Shown here: piece after piece, positions 19,489-28,838 of the stretch
Layout: every line of letters begins with the position of its first letter
Numbering within the stretch: position 1 is the first letter of the stretch
Origin: Salinivirgaceae bacterium
GTDB lineage: Bacteria; Bacteroidota; Bacteroidia; Bacteroidales; SZUA-534
Reading direction: 5' to 3'
Assembly (NCBI GenBank): GCA_017645945.1
Contig: JAGCNL010000016.1
Span: 1 to 64,000 of the forward strand
Length of the DNA: 64,000 bases
Position numbers and translations under genes: made by a program
The notes under the pieces: generated by a model
Told to the model about the DNA's origin: nothing
Databases searched by the model: none
Seen by the model: only the letters and a program-made list of their open reading frames with translations

Positions 19489-21015
19489 ATGAAACTTAAA
19501 AGAATATCAACAATAGTGCTTGGGGTGGTTGCCGCTGTAACCATGAACTCATGCGGCGAAAAATTCCTTGAAGGAGAAATAACATCCGCGCTTGACGCAG
19601 GAACAGCAGCTTCATTGATTGAGTCTGATCCTGAAGCCTTGAATGCTTATCTGAATGGTATTTGGTCATTTATGGTATCCTATAATGTCTCGGGTGGTTC
19701 AGCACACGATGATTTCTCTTATATGTCGGTTCTGCATTCAACCGATATGATGAGTGAGGATATTGTATTCTATAATTTCCACTGGTTCGGTTACGATTAC
19801 GATTTTGATAACCGCATGAAAGACTACCGTCGCACATTGGTCGATTGGCTGACTTTCTACACCATGATTGAAAAGGCCAACGAGATACTCGACCTCTTTA
19901 CAGAGGATCCTGAGACTCCGGAGGCAAAGGGTATTTTGGGACAAGCCTACGCTGTACGAGGAATGTCATACTATTATCTTATTCAGCTCTATCAGCAGTA
20001 TTTGAAAAATGCAAATGAGTTTAATTATGATGCTCAGGGAGTTCCAATGCGATTCAGCAAGCGGGATAACAAGAGCGACGAGGAGAAAGCAGACCTTGCC
20101 GGCCGCAATACAGTCAAAATGGTGTTCGATCAGATTGAAAGTGATTTGACCAAGTCAGTTGATTTGCTTGAAGCAGGCTATAAACGCCCCGATGGTGCCA
20201 GTGGCAAGGACTTCATCGATGCAAGTGTTGCCAACGGCCTTCTGGCTCGTTACTATCTGATGTCGCAGCAGTGGCAGAAAGCCGCCGATGCAGCTAATGC
20301 CGCTCGTGCTGGTTATGAGATTATGGACGAGAGAGGTTTGAAAGACGGCTTTATCGATATTACCAATGGTGAGTGGATGTGGGGATTCGACCATAATTCC
20401 GAGACAAATACAAGTCTTGCATCGTTCTTTGCTCACATGAGCGACCTTGTTCCGGGTTATGCTGGTCTTATGTATTCAGGAGTCGGCATATCTGACTGGT
20501 TGTACGGCAAGATGAGCGACACCGATTTGCGTAAGCAAAACTGGTTCAACGATCCCCAAGGTTCTTTATATACGAACCAAGATTATCCTGCAGCATGCCA
20601 GCCATATTCAGTTTTGAAATTCGGCGGTGATGCCAACTGGGAGATGGATTATGTATACATGCGTGCTTCGGAGATGGTTCTGATTGAGGCAGAAGCTTAC
20701 GCTCATCTTGGTGACGAGGCCAAAGCTGCCACAGTTTTGAAAGAATTGATGGCCAAACGTGACCCAGCATGGAATAAAGATAAAGCAACAGTTTATGATG
20801 TGTGGATTCAGCGCCGCATAGAACTGTTTGGTGAGGGTTTTGCCTATTTCGACCTGAAACGCTTGTATCAAGGTATCGATCGCACAAAATGTACAAACCA
20901 CATGTCGGGCTTTGAGCATGTTGTGGAAGCTGGTGCTATAGATTGGACTTACCAGATACCACTGCGCGAGGTTCAGGAGAACGACGAAATCTCAGAAAAA
21001 GACCAAAATCCATAA
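19489..21015 (+). CDS. SusD/RagB-family surface lipoprotein
   Basis: The 508-residue protein carries a lipoprotein signal with the lipobox MNSC at residues 20-23. Its helical TPR-like fold shows SusD hallmarks: an early YLNGIWSFM helix, WLTFYTMIEKANEILD, GQAYAVRGMSYYYLIQLYQQY, and the C-terminal RRIELFGEGFAYFDLKRLY, which is diagnostic for RagB/SusD. It caps the SusC barrel and captures ligand at the cell surface. It starts 24 bases after the susC stop, so the genes are co-transcribed. Confidence 0.95.
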   Translation: MKLKRISTIVLGVVAAVTMNSCGEKFLEGEITSALDAGTAASLIESDPEALNAYLNGIWSFMVSYNVSGGSAHDDFSYMSVLHSTDMMSEDIVFYNFHWFGYDYDFDNRMKDYRRTLVDWLTFYTMIEKANEILDLFTEDPETPEAKGILGQAYAVRGMSYYYLIQLYQQYLKNANEFNYDAQGVPMRFSKRDNKSDEEKADLAGRNTVKMVFDQIESDLTKSVDLLEAGYKRPDGASGKDFIDASVANGLLARYYLMSQQWQKAADAANAARAGYEIMDERGLKDGFIDITNGEWMWGFDHNSETNTSLASFFAHMSDLVPGYAGLMYSGVGISDWLYGKMSDTDLRKQNWFNDPQGSLYTNQDYPAACQPYSVLKFGGDANWEMDYVYMRASEMVLIEAEAYAHLGDEAKAATVLKELMAKRDPAWNKDKATVYDVWIQRRIELFGEGFAYFDLKRLYQGIDRTKCTNHMSGFEHVVEAGAIDWTYQIPLREVQENDEISEKDQNP

Positions 21016-21036
21016 TAACTTTAAAACATGTATCTG

Positions 21037-21819
21037 ATGAAAAGACATATTTTTTCAATGGCAACGGCAGCTATAGTTGCACTTGCCTTTATAGGGTGCG
21101 AGGACTTGGTTAAGGATGACATCGATGCAGAGTACAACCGCGATGTGAACCTTTCAGCTCCTGTGGTTACTGATGTTACTGATGCTTCGGCAACCGTTTC
21201 TTACAATGCCGACTATGACACAACAGCATTGGTGGGAGTATATTGTGGAGTTGTACTTTCAACAACTGAGGATTTTGCTGAAAAGATTGACGTTGCTGTT
21301 GCTCCAGGACAGGTTAAGGCTGTTAATGTAGCAGGTGACACCAAGTATTACGCAAAATCGTACATTGTGACAGGCGCAGGTGTTAAGTTCAGCGAAGTAA
21401 CGACATTCCAAACTGAGAAAGCTAAAGAGTTTGAAGACAAATATTTGTTTGGCACTTATTCAGCTTACGATGATGGTAACACTGAGTATATGTATGAAAT
21501 GGAAATAGCGTGGGTTGAGGGTACATATAACCGTATCAAAATCATCAACTGGTGGGATGGCGGTGAGACTGTTACAGCCACTGTCGATTTCGAAAAGAAG
21601 CAGATAATTGTTGACCTAGAGCCTCTGATTGGTATGCAAGAAGGTTATGGTTGGTGGATTTTCTATGCTGTTGACGAAGAAGGTAATTTCTTGGACAGTG
21701 AGAACATTATCGGAACATACGATGCAGAAGGTCATATCTCGTTCCCAATGTACGGACAGTACCTTGAAACTATCGGACCTTACAATTACGGAAGCACCGA
21801 TATGACTAAGACTGAATAG
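21037..21819 (+). CDS. Surface lipoprotein of the SusCD operon, unknown fold
   Basis: The 260-residue protein has a lipobox AFIGC (Cys near residue 21). Residues ~35-130 look like a fibronectin III-type beta domain (APVVTDVTDASATVSYNADYDTTALVGVYCGVVLS). The C-terminal ~130 residues are rich in Tyr, Trp and Gly (KYLFGTYSAYDDGN, GWWIFYAVDEEGNF), typical of beta-rich ligand-binding surface proteins. It sits where SusE/SusF-type accessory binders occur, 21 bases after susD. I do not recognise a named family. The ATG at 21037 (MKRHIF) is preferred over 21028. A terminator follows. Confidence 0.7.
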   Translation: MKRHIFSMATAAIVALAFIGCEDLVKDDIDAEYNRDVNLSAPVVTDVTDASATVSYNADYDTTALVGVYCGVVLSTTEDFAEKIDVAVAPGQVKAVNVAGDTKYYAKSYIVTGAGVKFSEVTTFQTEKAKEFEDKYLFGTYSAYDDGNTEYMYEMEIAWVEGTYNRIKIINWWDGGETVTATVDFEKKQIIVDLEPLIGMQEGYGWWIFYAVDEEGNFLDSENIIGTYDAEGHISFPMYGQYLETIGPYNYGSTDMTKTE

Positions 21820-21843
21820 GAAATTAATTATTCATAATGCGAC

Positions 21844-21876
21844 AAAAAAGCTGTCAGTTTTGGCAGCTTTTTTTTA
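21844..21876 (+). terminator. Terminator of the SusCD operon
   Basis: GCTGTCA (21850-21856) pairs with TGGCAGC (21861-21867), with one G-T pair and a 4-base loop, extended by an A-run before and a T-run after. Confidence 0.8.
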
Positions 21877-21908
21877 TTGCTAAACACAGATTTTGGTCTA
21901 TGTTTTGA

Positions 21909-21916
21909 TATTTTTG
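21909..21916 (+). promoter_or_regulatory. -7 element for the M16 peptidase gene
   Basis: TATTTTTG matches TAnnTTTG 28 bases before the ATG at 21944 and after the SusCD terminator, so the peptidase has its own promoter. No -33 TTTG at standard spacing is evident. Confidence 0.45.
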
Positions 21917-21943
21917 CGATATAAACTTTAAACAACGGTTTTT

Positions 21944-24847
21944 ATGAAAAAGATTAAAATTTTATTGCTTTCTGCATTAGCGGTGTTTGCACAGAACGCC
22001 TTTTCGCAGGAGTTGAAAACATTCAAATTGCCCAACGGCTTGTCAGTCTATGTTTGGGAAGATGAGACTCAATCAGATGTCTTTGGCATGGTTGGCGTGC
22101 GAGCAGGTTCTTACGACGACCCTGAGCAATACACTGGTCTTGCGCACTATCTGGAGCACATGCTCTTTAAGGGCACACAAAAAATCGGTGCGCTCGATTG
22201 GGCCAAGGAGGAGCCAATCTACAATCAGATAATTGCCAAATACGATGAGATGGCAGCCGAGCAGGACCCTGCAAAAAAGAACGAAATCGGCATGCAGATT
22301 AACGAGCTTACGATTGAAGCTGCAAAAATCAGTTCATCAGTTGAGTATTGCAATCTGTGCGAGTTGATTGGTGACAAAATAACCAATGCGTGGACATCGT
22401 ACGATTACACTTGCTATGTGAATCAGGTACCTGCTTACCGCATGAACCAATGGCTCACATTGGCGTCGGAGCGTTTCATTAATCCTGTTTTCCGTGAGTT
22501 CCAGACTGAGCTGGAGACTGTTTACGAGGAGTATAACCGTGGCAAGGACGATGGCGACCGTGCGGTTCAGGAAAAGATGCTTGAGTCAATTTTTGGCAAA
22601 ACTCCTTATGCGCGTTCGGTCATCGGCCTGGGCGAGCACCTGAAAAATCCTCAGTTGAGCAAATTGATTGAATTCTATCAGAAATGGTATGTGCCTGGAA
22701 ACATGGTGCTTGTCATAGCTGGAAACGTTAAGGCTGACGCTATCATCGGCAAAATCGGAACCACTTTTGGCAAACTGCCCGTTGGCCCTGTTCCAGAGCG
22801 TAAGGTTTTCCCCGATGAGAAGATTCAGGGACGTATGCAGAAAAACGTGTACGTCGGCTATTCGCCAGTTGTTTATATGATTTACAACGGAATAAAAGCC
22901 GGAAGCGAGGATGAGATTCCGTTGCAGGTTGTGATGAATCTGATTTCGAACAACAATGAGACTGGTGTTGCCGATAAATTGGTGCTCGATGGCGAGATTT
23001 CGTCAGTTTCGGCAGGTGTGCTGTCGTTCAAAGAGCAAGGCCGACTCATTATTGAAGGTGTGCCATTGTACGACAACAGCCAGCGTCGTTATGCCACCAA
23101 CAAATCGACCGAGAAGAAACTTCTGGCGGCTATTGAGAAAGTGCGAAACGGCGAATTCACTGACGAGGATGTGGAATTGGCAAAAGCCAACCTCTGCATG
23201 CAGACTGAACTCTGGATGGAGGACAATCAATCGATGGCAAGTTTGCTGGCAGAATCGTTTATCTACGGACAAGACCCAACCGACATCGTCAACCGAAATG
23301 AGAAGATTAAAGCCGTAACAGCCGAGCAAATCAAGACTCTTGCAAAAAAATATCTCGACGATAATTATCTGGTGCTGAATTTTGAAAAAGAGAAATCAAA
23401 CGAGCCGAAAGACAAAATCTCAAAGCCGTTGTATAAGCCTTTGATTCAGGCAGAAGGCCAGCAGTCTATGTTCGCCCAGCAGTTCAAATATGTGCGTCCG
23501 AGTGCATTGACTGACACCAAGTTGAGCCTTGCAAATGTTCAGACAAAGAAGATTAACGAACTGTCGGAGTTGAACTACACCAACAATCCGCAGAGCAGCA
23601 TTTTCAACCTCACAATCCGCTATGGCGCTGGAACCAACGTTTTGCCGAAACTGGCATACGCCGCCACACTTATGAACGACGCCGGCATAATGGGCAACTA
23701 CAAATCGCAGGAGTTGAAAAAGCAGTTCGCCAAGCTGAATGTTGATTATGCGGTTACTGCCGATGAGGATTATCTGACAATTGTGGTTCAGGGTGAGGAA
23801 AATTCGCTTACGGCAGCTTGCGACCTGCTCTCGAAGCTGATTCTGATGCCAGAATTGGACGAAAAGCAGTTGAACAGATTGAAAAACAATATTTTGGCAT
23901 CGCGCTATGTCCGTCGTTGGAATCCGTCATCGGGCAAACAGCCGCTGCTCAGCTATGTGGTTTACGGCGATAATTCGCCTTACATCAAAGAACCGACAGA
24001 TTATGTTGTCAACGACATGACCATTGCCGACCTGACAGGTGATATCACACGTGCGGCCAACTATGCTGCCAGAATCTATTACACAGGTTCAATGCCGTTC
24101 GACGATGTTCATAAGATTTTGAGCGAGCACTTGCCGCTGGTTGCGCATGAGAAACCATCTGATTCACCGCAGGATAGAAAAATCGCCGATGTCAGCGAGA
24201 ACACCGTTTATTTCTATGCAAACAACGACGCCAAGCAGGCACAGATCTACTTCTACTTCCCGATGCTCAAATATTCGAAAGAGATGGAAGTGATGACAAA
24301 CGCTTTCTACCAGTATTTCTCAGGTGATTTCAACGGCTTGGTTCTGACTGAGATACGTGAGAAACGCTCAATGGCTTATTCCGCAGGTGCAAGGCCAATT
24401 TCGCCAACTTTGGCAGGAAATCCAATATTCTTCTATGGCACAATCGGAACGCAGAACGACAAGACTATCGAAGCAGTCACTGTGTTTATGGATCTGCTCA
24501 AAGACATGCCTCGTCACGACTGGCGAATTGACAACATAAAGTCATATTTGCTGCAAATATGCCAGACATCGGATCCTGGTGCCCGTAGCTTGCCGTTTGC
24601 AAAAGACTCTTACAAGCTGCTTGGTTTTGAAGGTGAGCCGATGGATGAGATGATTAAGCAGATTGAGTCGCTGACAATGGACGACATAATGAAGTTCTAT
24701 GAGGAGAACATTAAGGGCAAACCTGTTGTGATCGGCATTATGGGTAATCCTAAAGATTTCAATGTCAACGACTTGTCGAAATTCGGCAAGGTCAACCGCA
24801 TTGGACCAAAACAGATTTACAACACAACGGATTCGTATTTCTATTGA
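21944..24847 (+). CDS. Secreted M16-family (insulinase/pitrilysin-type) zinc protease
   Basis: The 967-residue protein has a signal peptide (IKILLLSALAVFAQNAFSQ). The inverted zinc motif HxxEH is visible as HYLEHMLFKG (near residue 69), with the distal Glu in ETVYEEYNRG. Two M16 halves are present; the second begins near residue 535 (LNYTNNPQSSIFNLTIRYGAG) and is catalytically inactive, as usual. An 'RxxY'-type region (EIREKRSMAYSAGA) lies in the C-terminal half. These enzymes degrade peptides in the periplasm. Following a SusCD pair, it may process peptides imported by it; that link is inferred. Confidence 0.9.
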   Translation: MKKIKILLLSALAVFAQNAFSQELKTFKLPNGLSVYVWEDETQSDVFGMVGVRAGSYDDPEQYTGLAHYLEHMLFKGTQKIGALDWAKEEPIYNQIIAKYDEMAAEQDPAKKNEIGMQINELTIEAAKISSSVEYCNLCELIGDKITNAWTSYDYTCYVNQVPAYRMNQWLTLASERFINPVFREFQTELETVYEEYNRGKDDGDRAVQEKMLESIFGKTPYARSVIGLGEHLKNPQLSKLIEFYQKWYVPGNMVLVIAGNVKADAIIGKIGTTFGKLPVGPVPERKVFPDEKIQGRMQKNVYVGYSPVVYMIYNGIKAGSEDEIPLQVVMNLISNNNETGVADKLVLDGEISSVSAGVLSFKEQGRLIIEGVPLYDNSQRRYATNKSTEKKLLAAIEKVRNGEFTDEDVELAKANLCMQTELWMEDNQSMASLLAESFIYGQDPTDIVNRNEKIKAVTAEQIKTLAKKYLDDNYLVLNFEKEKSNEPKDKISKPLYKPLIQAEGQQSMFAQQFKYVRPSALTDTKLSLANVQTKKINELSELNYTNNPQSSIFNLTIRYGAGTNVLPKLAYAATLMNDAGIMGNYKSQELKKQFAKLNVDYAVTADEDYLTIVVQGEENSLTAACDLLSKLILMPELDEKQLNRLKNNILASRYVRRWNPSSGKQPLLSYVVYGDNSPYIKEPTDYVVNDMTIADLTGDITRAANYAARIYYTGSMPFDDVHKILSEHLPLVAHEKPSDSPQDRKIADVSENTVYFYANNDAKQAQIYFYFPMLKYSKEMEVMTNAFYQYFSGDFNGLVLTEIREKRSMAYSAGARPISPTLAGNPIFFYGTIGTQNDKTIEAVTVFMDLLKDMPRHDWRIDNIKSYLLQICQTSDPGARSLPFAKDSYKLLGFEGEPMDEMIKQIESLTMDDIMKFYEENIKGKPVVIGIMGNPKDFNVNDLSKFGKVNRIGPKQIYNTTDSYFY

Positions 24848-24870
24848 TTCGTAATCAAATGTATATCAGT

Positions 24871-24902
24871 AAAAAAGCGACTCGAAAGAGCCGCTTTTTT
24901 TT
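24871..24902 (+). terminator. Terminator after the M16 peptidase
   Basis: GCGACTC (24877-24883) pairs with GAGCCGC (24888-24894) around a GAAA loop, with one mismatch, preceded by an A-run and followed by eight Ts. Confidence 0.75.
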
Positions 24903-25078
24903 GTGGTTGCCGGTAGCTGTCGCAAAAACTCTTCGCTATTAACAACCCATCGTTGAATACAAAAGGCTGATTCCCCAAAATCGATTGATTTAATCCGTAC
25001 ATTGTGCGTTGGTTTTAATCGCTTATTACTTGTTAATGTGATTGATATCCAGATTTTTAAATGTAATTTGAGCATCAG

Positions 25079-27730
25079 ATGAAACGTTTTGCTTGTGCAT
25101 TTTTTTTAATGATTGTCGTCGGTCAGACGGCATATCCCCAATCAACTTTATTCAACGAGTCACAGACCGTTTCGGTTGAGATTAACGGTGACAACCGCAG
25201 TGATGACGGCTTGCTCGACATTGTTTTTGCCGATGGTGGCGACCGTCTGCTCACCTACAAACTCGATTTGGAAAGTCGCATAACCCGTATGGGCGGACAG
25301 TTGCTTATCACTATCGACAACCGAGGTTTTAAATCGAATAATGATTTTAAGTATAAAGGGTTCAGTATCAGCAGTGTACTAGTGCCCGAAGTATTCAGCA
25401 CTGAATTTGTGCTTCTGGCGGGTGATGGAGGTGAAGTAAAACGCTGGACGGTTGATAATGAGACGTTTGAGCCTGAAAAGAACATGGTTCGCCATTATTA
25501 CGTTGAGGAAGAGCCTCTCACTGGCTGCAAACTGCGCATTGTGTCGGTCGAGTTGCATTTCAGCAAATCAGGTGTGCGCGAGGCCGATGAGTTCATCAGT
25601 CTTATCGATGACTATTACAACACCGACGCACGTTTGAAAATGATGGAGCAGGAGTTGGCGGCCATTCGTCCAGATTCCATCGAAACACTTGAGCAGGCAC
25701 GGCAGTTCACAATCAATAACAAGGCCGTAATTAACGAAATCAAATCGCGTCATTTTGATACGAAACTTGACCTATCATCCTATAATCCAGTCGATTTGAT
25801 GGATCATTTGCGCCAGGCGGAACAGACCAACCGCGATGTGAAAAAACAGGTTGAATACGCGCTGTCGCACATGTGGGAAACCTACCACAAAAAAGGCATG
25901 GAAATGCTTGGATGGGGCAAGGGCGACCGTGCCGAAGAGATGTTCATCAACTCCATCAAGGCCAAAACTAACTATGCGCCGCCGCATTATCAGTTGGCTT
26001 CAATGGATTATGAGTCAGGACTTTATCGTCAGGTGCTTGACACTTGCGCCCGAATTGTGACTGATATGAATCCTGATTCCGACACGCGCTACAACACCAT
26101 CAAATTGGCAGAGCGTGTCATCTATATTTATATCGATTCGGTGAGTCAATTCATTGATAACAAGGATGTTGATAACGGATTCCGCATGCTTTCGGTCTGC
26201 AAGGACTATTGCAAGCGCATCAAAGGCATCCGTCAGTTCGAAGAGTTTGACAAGCTTTCGGCGCAGCTCTATGGCACCATTCACGCAAAACTCATTGCTG
26301 AAGCTCAGACTTATTATGATGCCAAAGATTTGAAACAGAGTACATTATTGGCTGATTCGGCCGCCAATTTGCGTGCAGAGTATCCGAATTTCGACATTGA
26401 TGCCAAGGCTGAGGGTAAATTGCTGAACGACTTGTATTTGGCATGGATTGCATACGGAAAATCGGTGTCGATGGATAAGCCCGACGAAGCGCTATTTGCC
26501 TTTGACCAGGCAACCCACATATGCCGAAAGCACGCGGCTGTCACTTGTTCTGCCGAACTTGAGAAGCTGGCGTACGACAGCCGTACGCACAAGTATATGC
26601 GCATGTTGGAAGAAGCAAAATCGTCGCTCGAAGATGGTTATCCCGACTCGGCTCTTGAGCAACTTGATGAAGCTGAAAAATACCGCCAGACTTGGGAATT
26701 GAAGAAAATATCGCTTGCCAATGAGTTGCGCACAGAAGCATATCAGCAAAAGTACGACGGCTTGATGGGTGAGGGCGACGATGCTCTGGCTCGAAAGCAG
26801 CCGCGTGAGGCTTTAGCGTTCTATGCTGCGGCGCTGGCAATCAATAAGGAACAGCCAATTGTGGCCGATACCGCTTGGACAACTAAAAACCGCAACGCGT
26901 CAATCATGTATGTCGTAAATCTTTGCAGTTTAGGCATTTCGTATGTCGAGATGTTCCAAATGGGCAAGGCGGGGCAGCAGTATCAGAAGGCGCTGTCAGT
27001 GGCTGAAGACGCTAAAATCACCAAAATTTCAGAAGTGCAGACCGCTTTGGCCGACCTTTCAGCTGCGTTAAGCGATGGCGAGTGCAGTCAGGCATGGTTC
27101 GACTACAATGTGCAAGTTGGTGCTGCTGAGCGACTTATCAAGCAGAAAGAGTTCATCAAAGCGCGTTTGTCGCTGTCGAAAGCGGCTGGCATTGCGCGTG
27201 CCAACTACAAATGCAACCTGACTGATTCGGTTGTGCAGGAACGTTCGAAAGACATTGAAACCATCTGCGAATACGAGAAGATGGTCAATTCGGTGCAACC
27301 GATGCTTGAGGATAAGGAGTTTGCAAAGGCTCTCGAAACCTATGTGGCTGCAACTGAGTTCTTTACCGATAGCTGCAATAACAAGTTCGGCATCCGTCAC
27401 AAGGAGGTTTACGATTATGTTTTTGAAAATCAATATGGTGGATTGGTTGATGCGGCTGTTGTTTACTATGCGGAAATCAACGAACTGAAGAAATCGCTCA
27501 ACCTGCTCAATGAGTTGAACCGCCGATATTATGAGTCGATGTGGACTCGCGAGAGCCAGGAAAAATTGGGTATTGAACTTGCCCGCCGCGATTTCCGCGA
27601 GCATCCGTCAGCTGACCCGAAGGTGAAAGTGCTTGACTACACCCACGGCGACAAATGGTACAATGGTCTGCGCAAAGCCTACCAGCAAGAGTGGATTGAC
27701 AATTCAGTTGAGAATCTGAGAAATAAATAG
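25079..27730 (+). CDS. Large secreted helical-repeat (TPR-like) protein, function unknown
   Basis: The 883-residue protein has a signal peptide (FACAFFLMIVVGQTAYPQ). Residues ~20-165 are beta-rich (VSVEINGDNRSDDGLLDIVF; GFSISSVLVPEVFSTEFVLL). From ~180 on it is helical, with TPR-like units such as RAEEMFINSIKAKTNYAPPHYQLA, PDSALEQLDEAEKY, PREALAFYAAALAIN and MGKAGQQYQKALSVAEDA. I do not recognise a named family. It stands alone: a terminator precedes it and a convergent gene follows. A periplasmic or outer-membrane scaffold role would be a guess from architecture. Confidence 0.65.
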   Translation: MKRFACAFFLMIVVGQTAYPQSTLFNESQTVSVEINGDNRSDDGLLDIVFADGGDRLLTYKLDLESRITRMGGQLLITIDNRGFKSNNDFKYKGFSISSVLVPEVFSTEFVLLAGDGGEVKRWTVDNETFEPEKNMVRHYYVEEEPLTGCKLRIVSVELHFSKSGVREADEFISLIDDYYNTDARLKMMEQELAAIRPDSIETLEQARQFTINNKAVINEIKSRHFDTKLDLSSYNPVDLMDHLRQAEQTNRDVKKQVEYALSHMWETYHKKGMEMLGWGKGDRAEEMFINSIKAKTNYAPPHYQLASMDYESGLYRQVLDTCARIVTDMNPDSDTRYNTIKLAERVIYIYIDSVSQFIDNKDVDNGFRMLSVCKDYCKRIKGIRQFEEFDKLSAQLYGTIHAKLIAEAQTYYDAKDLKQSTLLADSAANLRAEYPNFDIDAKAEGKLLNDLYLAWIAYGKSVSMDKPDEALFAFDQATHICRKHAAVTCSAELEKLAYDSRTHKYMRMLEEAKSSLEDGYPDSALEQLDEAEKYRQTWELKKISLANELRTEAYQQKYDGLMGEGDDALARKQPREALAFYAAALAINKEQPIVADTAWTTKNRNASIMYVVNLCSLGISYVEMFQMGKAGQQYQKALSVAEDAKITKISEVQTALADLSAALSDGECSQAWFDYNVQVGAAERLIKQKEFIKARLSLSKAAGIARANYKCNLTDSVVQERSKDIETICEYEKMVNSVQPMLEDKEFAKALETYVAATEFFTDSCNNKFGIRHKEVYDYVFENQYGGLVDAAVVYYAEINELKKSLNLLNELNRRYYESMWTRESQEKLGIELARRDFREHPSADPKVKVLDYTHGDKWYNGLRKAYQQEWIDNSVENLRNK

Positions 27731-27758
27731 GAATACTTGCCAGTTAGGCGATTGAGGC

Positions 27759-28838
27759 TCAATCAATTACTCCTCCGCCAATCATATCGTCATCCTGGTA
27801 GAAAACTACCGACTGACCAGGAGAAACGGACTCTATCGGCCCGCTGAATTCCACAGCAATTTTCCCATCTTGTGCTACGATAGTCGCAGCGACGCCTTTG
27901 CTGCGATAGCGGACGCGGGCAGTCACCTCAATTGGTGTTTGCGGTGCCTCAATTTTCGTAAAATTACAGTCGGAAGCAGTGAGACGAGTGCTAAGCAGGT
28001 CGTCGCGCGTACCGAGAGTCACGGTGTTGCTGGTGGCATCGATGCGCGAAACGTACATTGGCTGCCCCAGTGCGATTTCAAGTCCCTTGCGCTGCCCGAT
28101 TGTGTAGTTCGGGTAACCCTTGTGCTGACCTAAAACGCGGCCGTCCGGACTGACGAAGTTGCCAGGGCCGACAGCAGAATATTCTGGCGAATTTTGTTGC
28201 AGAAAATTGCGGTAATCGTTGTCAGGGACAAAGCAAATCTCTTGAGACTCACGCTTTTGCGACAGTTTGGTGTAGCCTCGGTCGGCAGCCATCTGGCGCA
28301 CCTGCTGCTTGGTGAATCCGCCCAGCGGAAAGAGCGTGCGTGCAAGATTCTCCGATGTTAGTTGCCAAAGAAAATATGACTGGTCCTTGGTGGTGTCGAT
28401 GCCCTTGCTGATGAAGTGCCGACCATCTTGGCAGCCAATGCGAGCGTAGTGGCCGGTGGCGATGTACTGGCAGTTGAGTTTGTCGGCCAGGTCGAGCAGG
28501 GCGCCCCATTTGATGTATTTGTTGCAGACCACACAAGGGTTGGGAGTGCGACCTTTCATGTATTCGCTGATGAAATTACTGATAACTGTCTGTCGGAACA
28601 GCTCACGGATGTCGAGAATCTGATGGTTGAATCCCAAGCTATTGGCAATGTGCTTGGCTTCGAATATGGAATCGACTGAACAACAGCCTGTTTCGCGCTC
28701 CATGCAGGCTTTCGAGATGCTGTCCCACGAGCGGAATGTCACTCCTTCGAGTTCGTATCCCTGCTCGGTGAGAAGAATGGCGGCCATTGTGCTGTCGATG
28801 CCGCCGCTCATTGCCATCAGTACTCTGCCTTTACTCAT
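27759..28838 (-). CDS. mnmA: tRNA 2-thiouridine(34) synthase MnmA
   Basis: The 359-residue protein has the PP-loop VLMAMSGGIDSTMAAILL at its start, the first catalytic Cys in TPNPCVVCNKYIKWG and the second in ESQEICFVPDNDYRNFL. It also has the ATGHYARI and KDQSYFLWQL segments and a C-terminal beta-barrel (VTARVRYRSKGVAATIV). It thiolates U34 of Lys, Glu and Gln tRNAs. The ATG at 28838 overlaps the TGA of the upstream gene (ATGA), which fixes the start and implies coupling. Confidence 0.93.
   Translation of the reverse strand: MSKGRVLMAMSGGIDSTMAAILLTEQGYELEGVTFRSWDSISKACMERETGCCSVDSIFEAKHIANSLGFNHQILDIRELFRQTVISNFISEYMKGRTPNPCVVCNKYIKWGALLDLADKLNCQYIATGHYARIGCQDGRHFISKGIDTTKDQSYFLWQLTSENLARTLFPLGGFTKQQVRQMAADRGYTKLSQKRESQEICFVPDNDYRNFLQQNSPEYSAVGPGNFVSPDGRVLGQHKGYPNYTIGQRKGLEIALGQPMYVSRIDATSNTVTLGTRDDLLSTRLTASDCNFTKIEAPQTPIEVTARVRYRSKGVAATIVAQDGKIAVEFSGPIESVSPGQSVVFYQDDDMIGGGVID

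Noticed and set aside
27731-27758. GATTGAG-G-CTCAATC inverted repeat between the TPR-like gene and mnmA
   Set aside because: A one-base loop cannot form a stable hairpin and there is no T-run, so it is not called a terminator.
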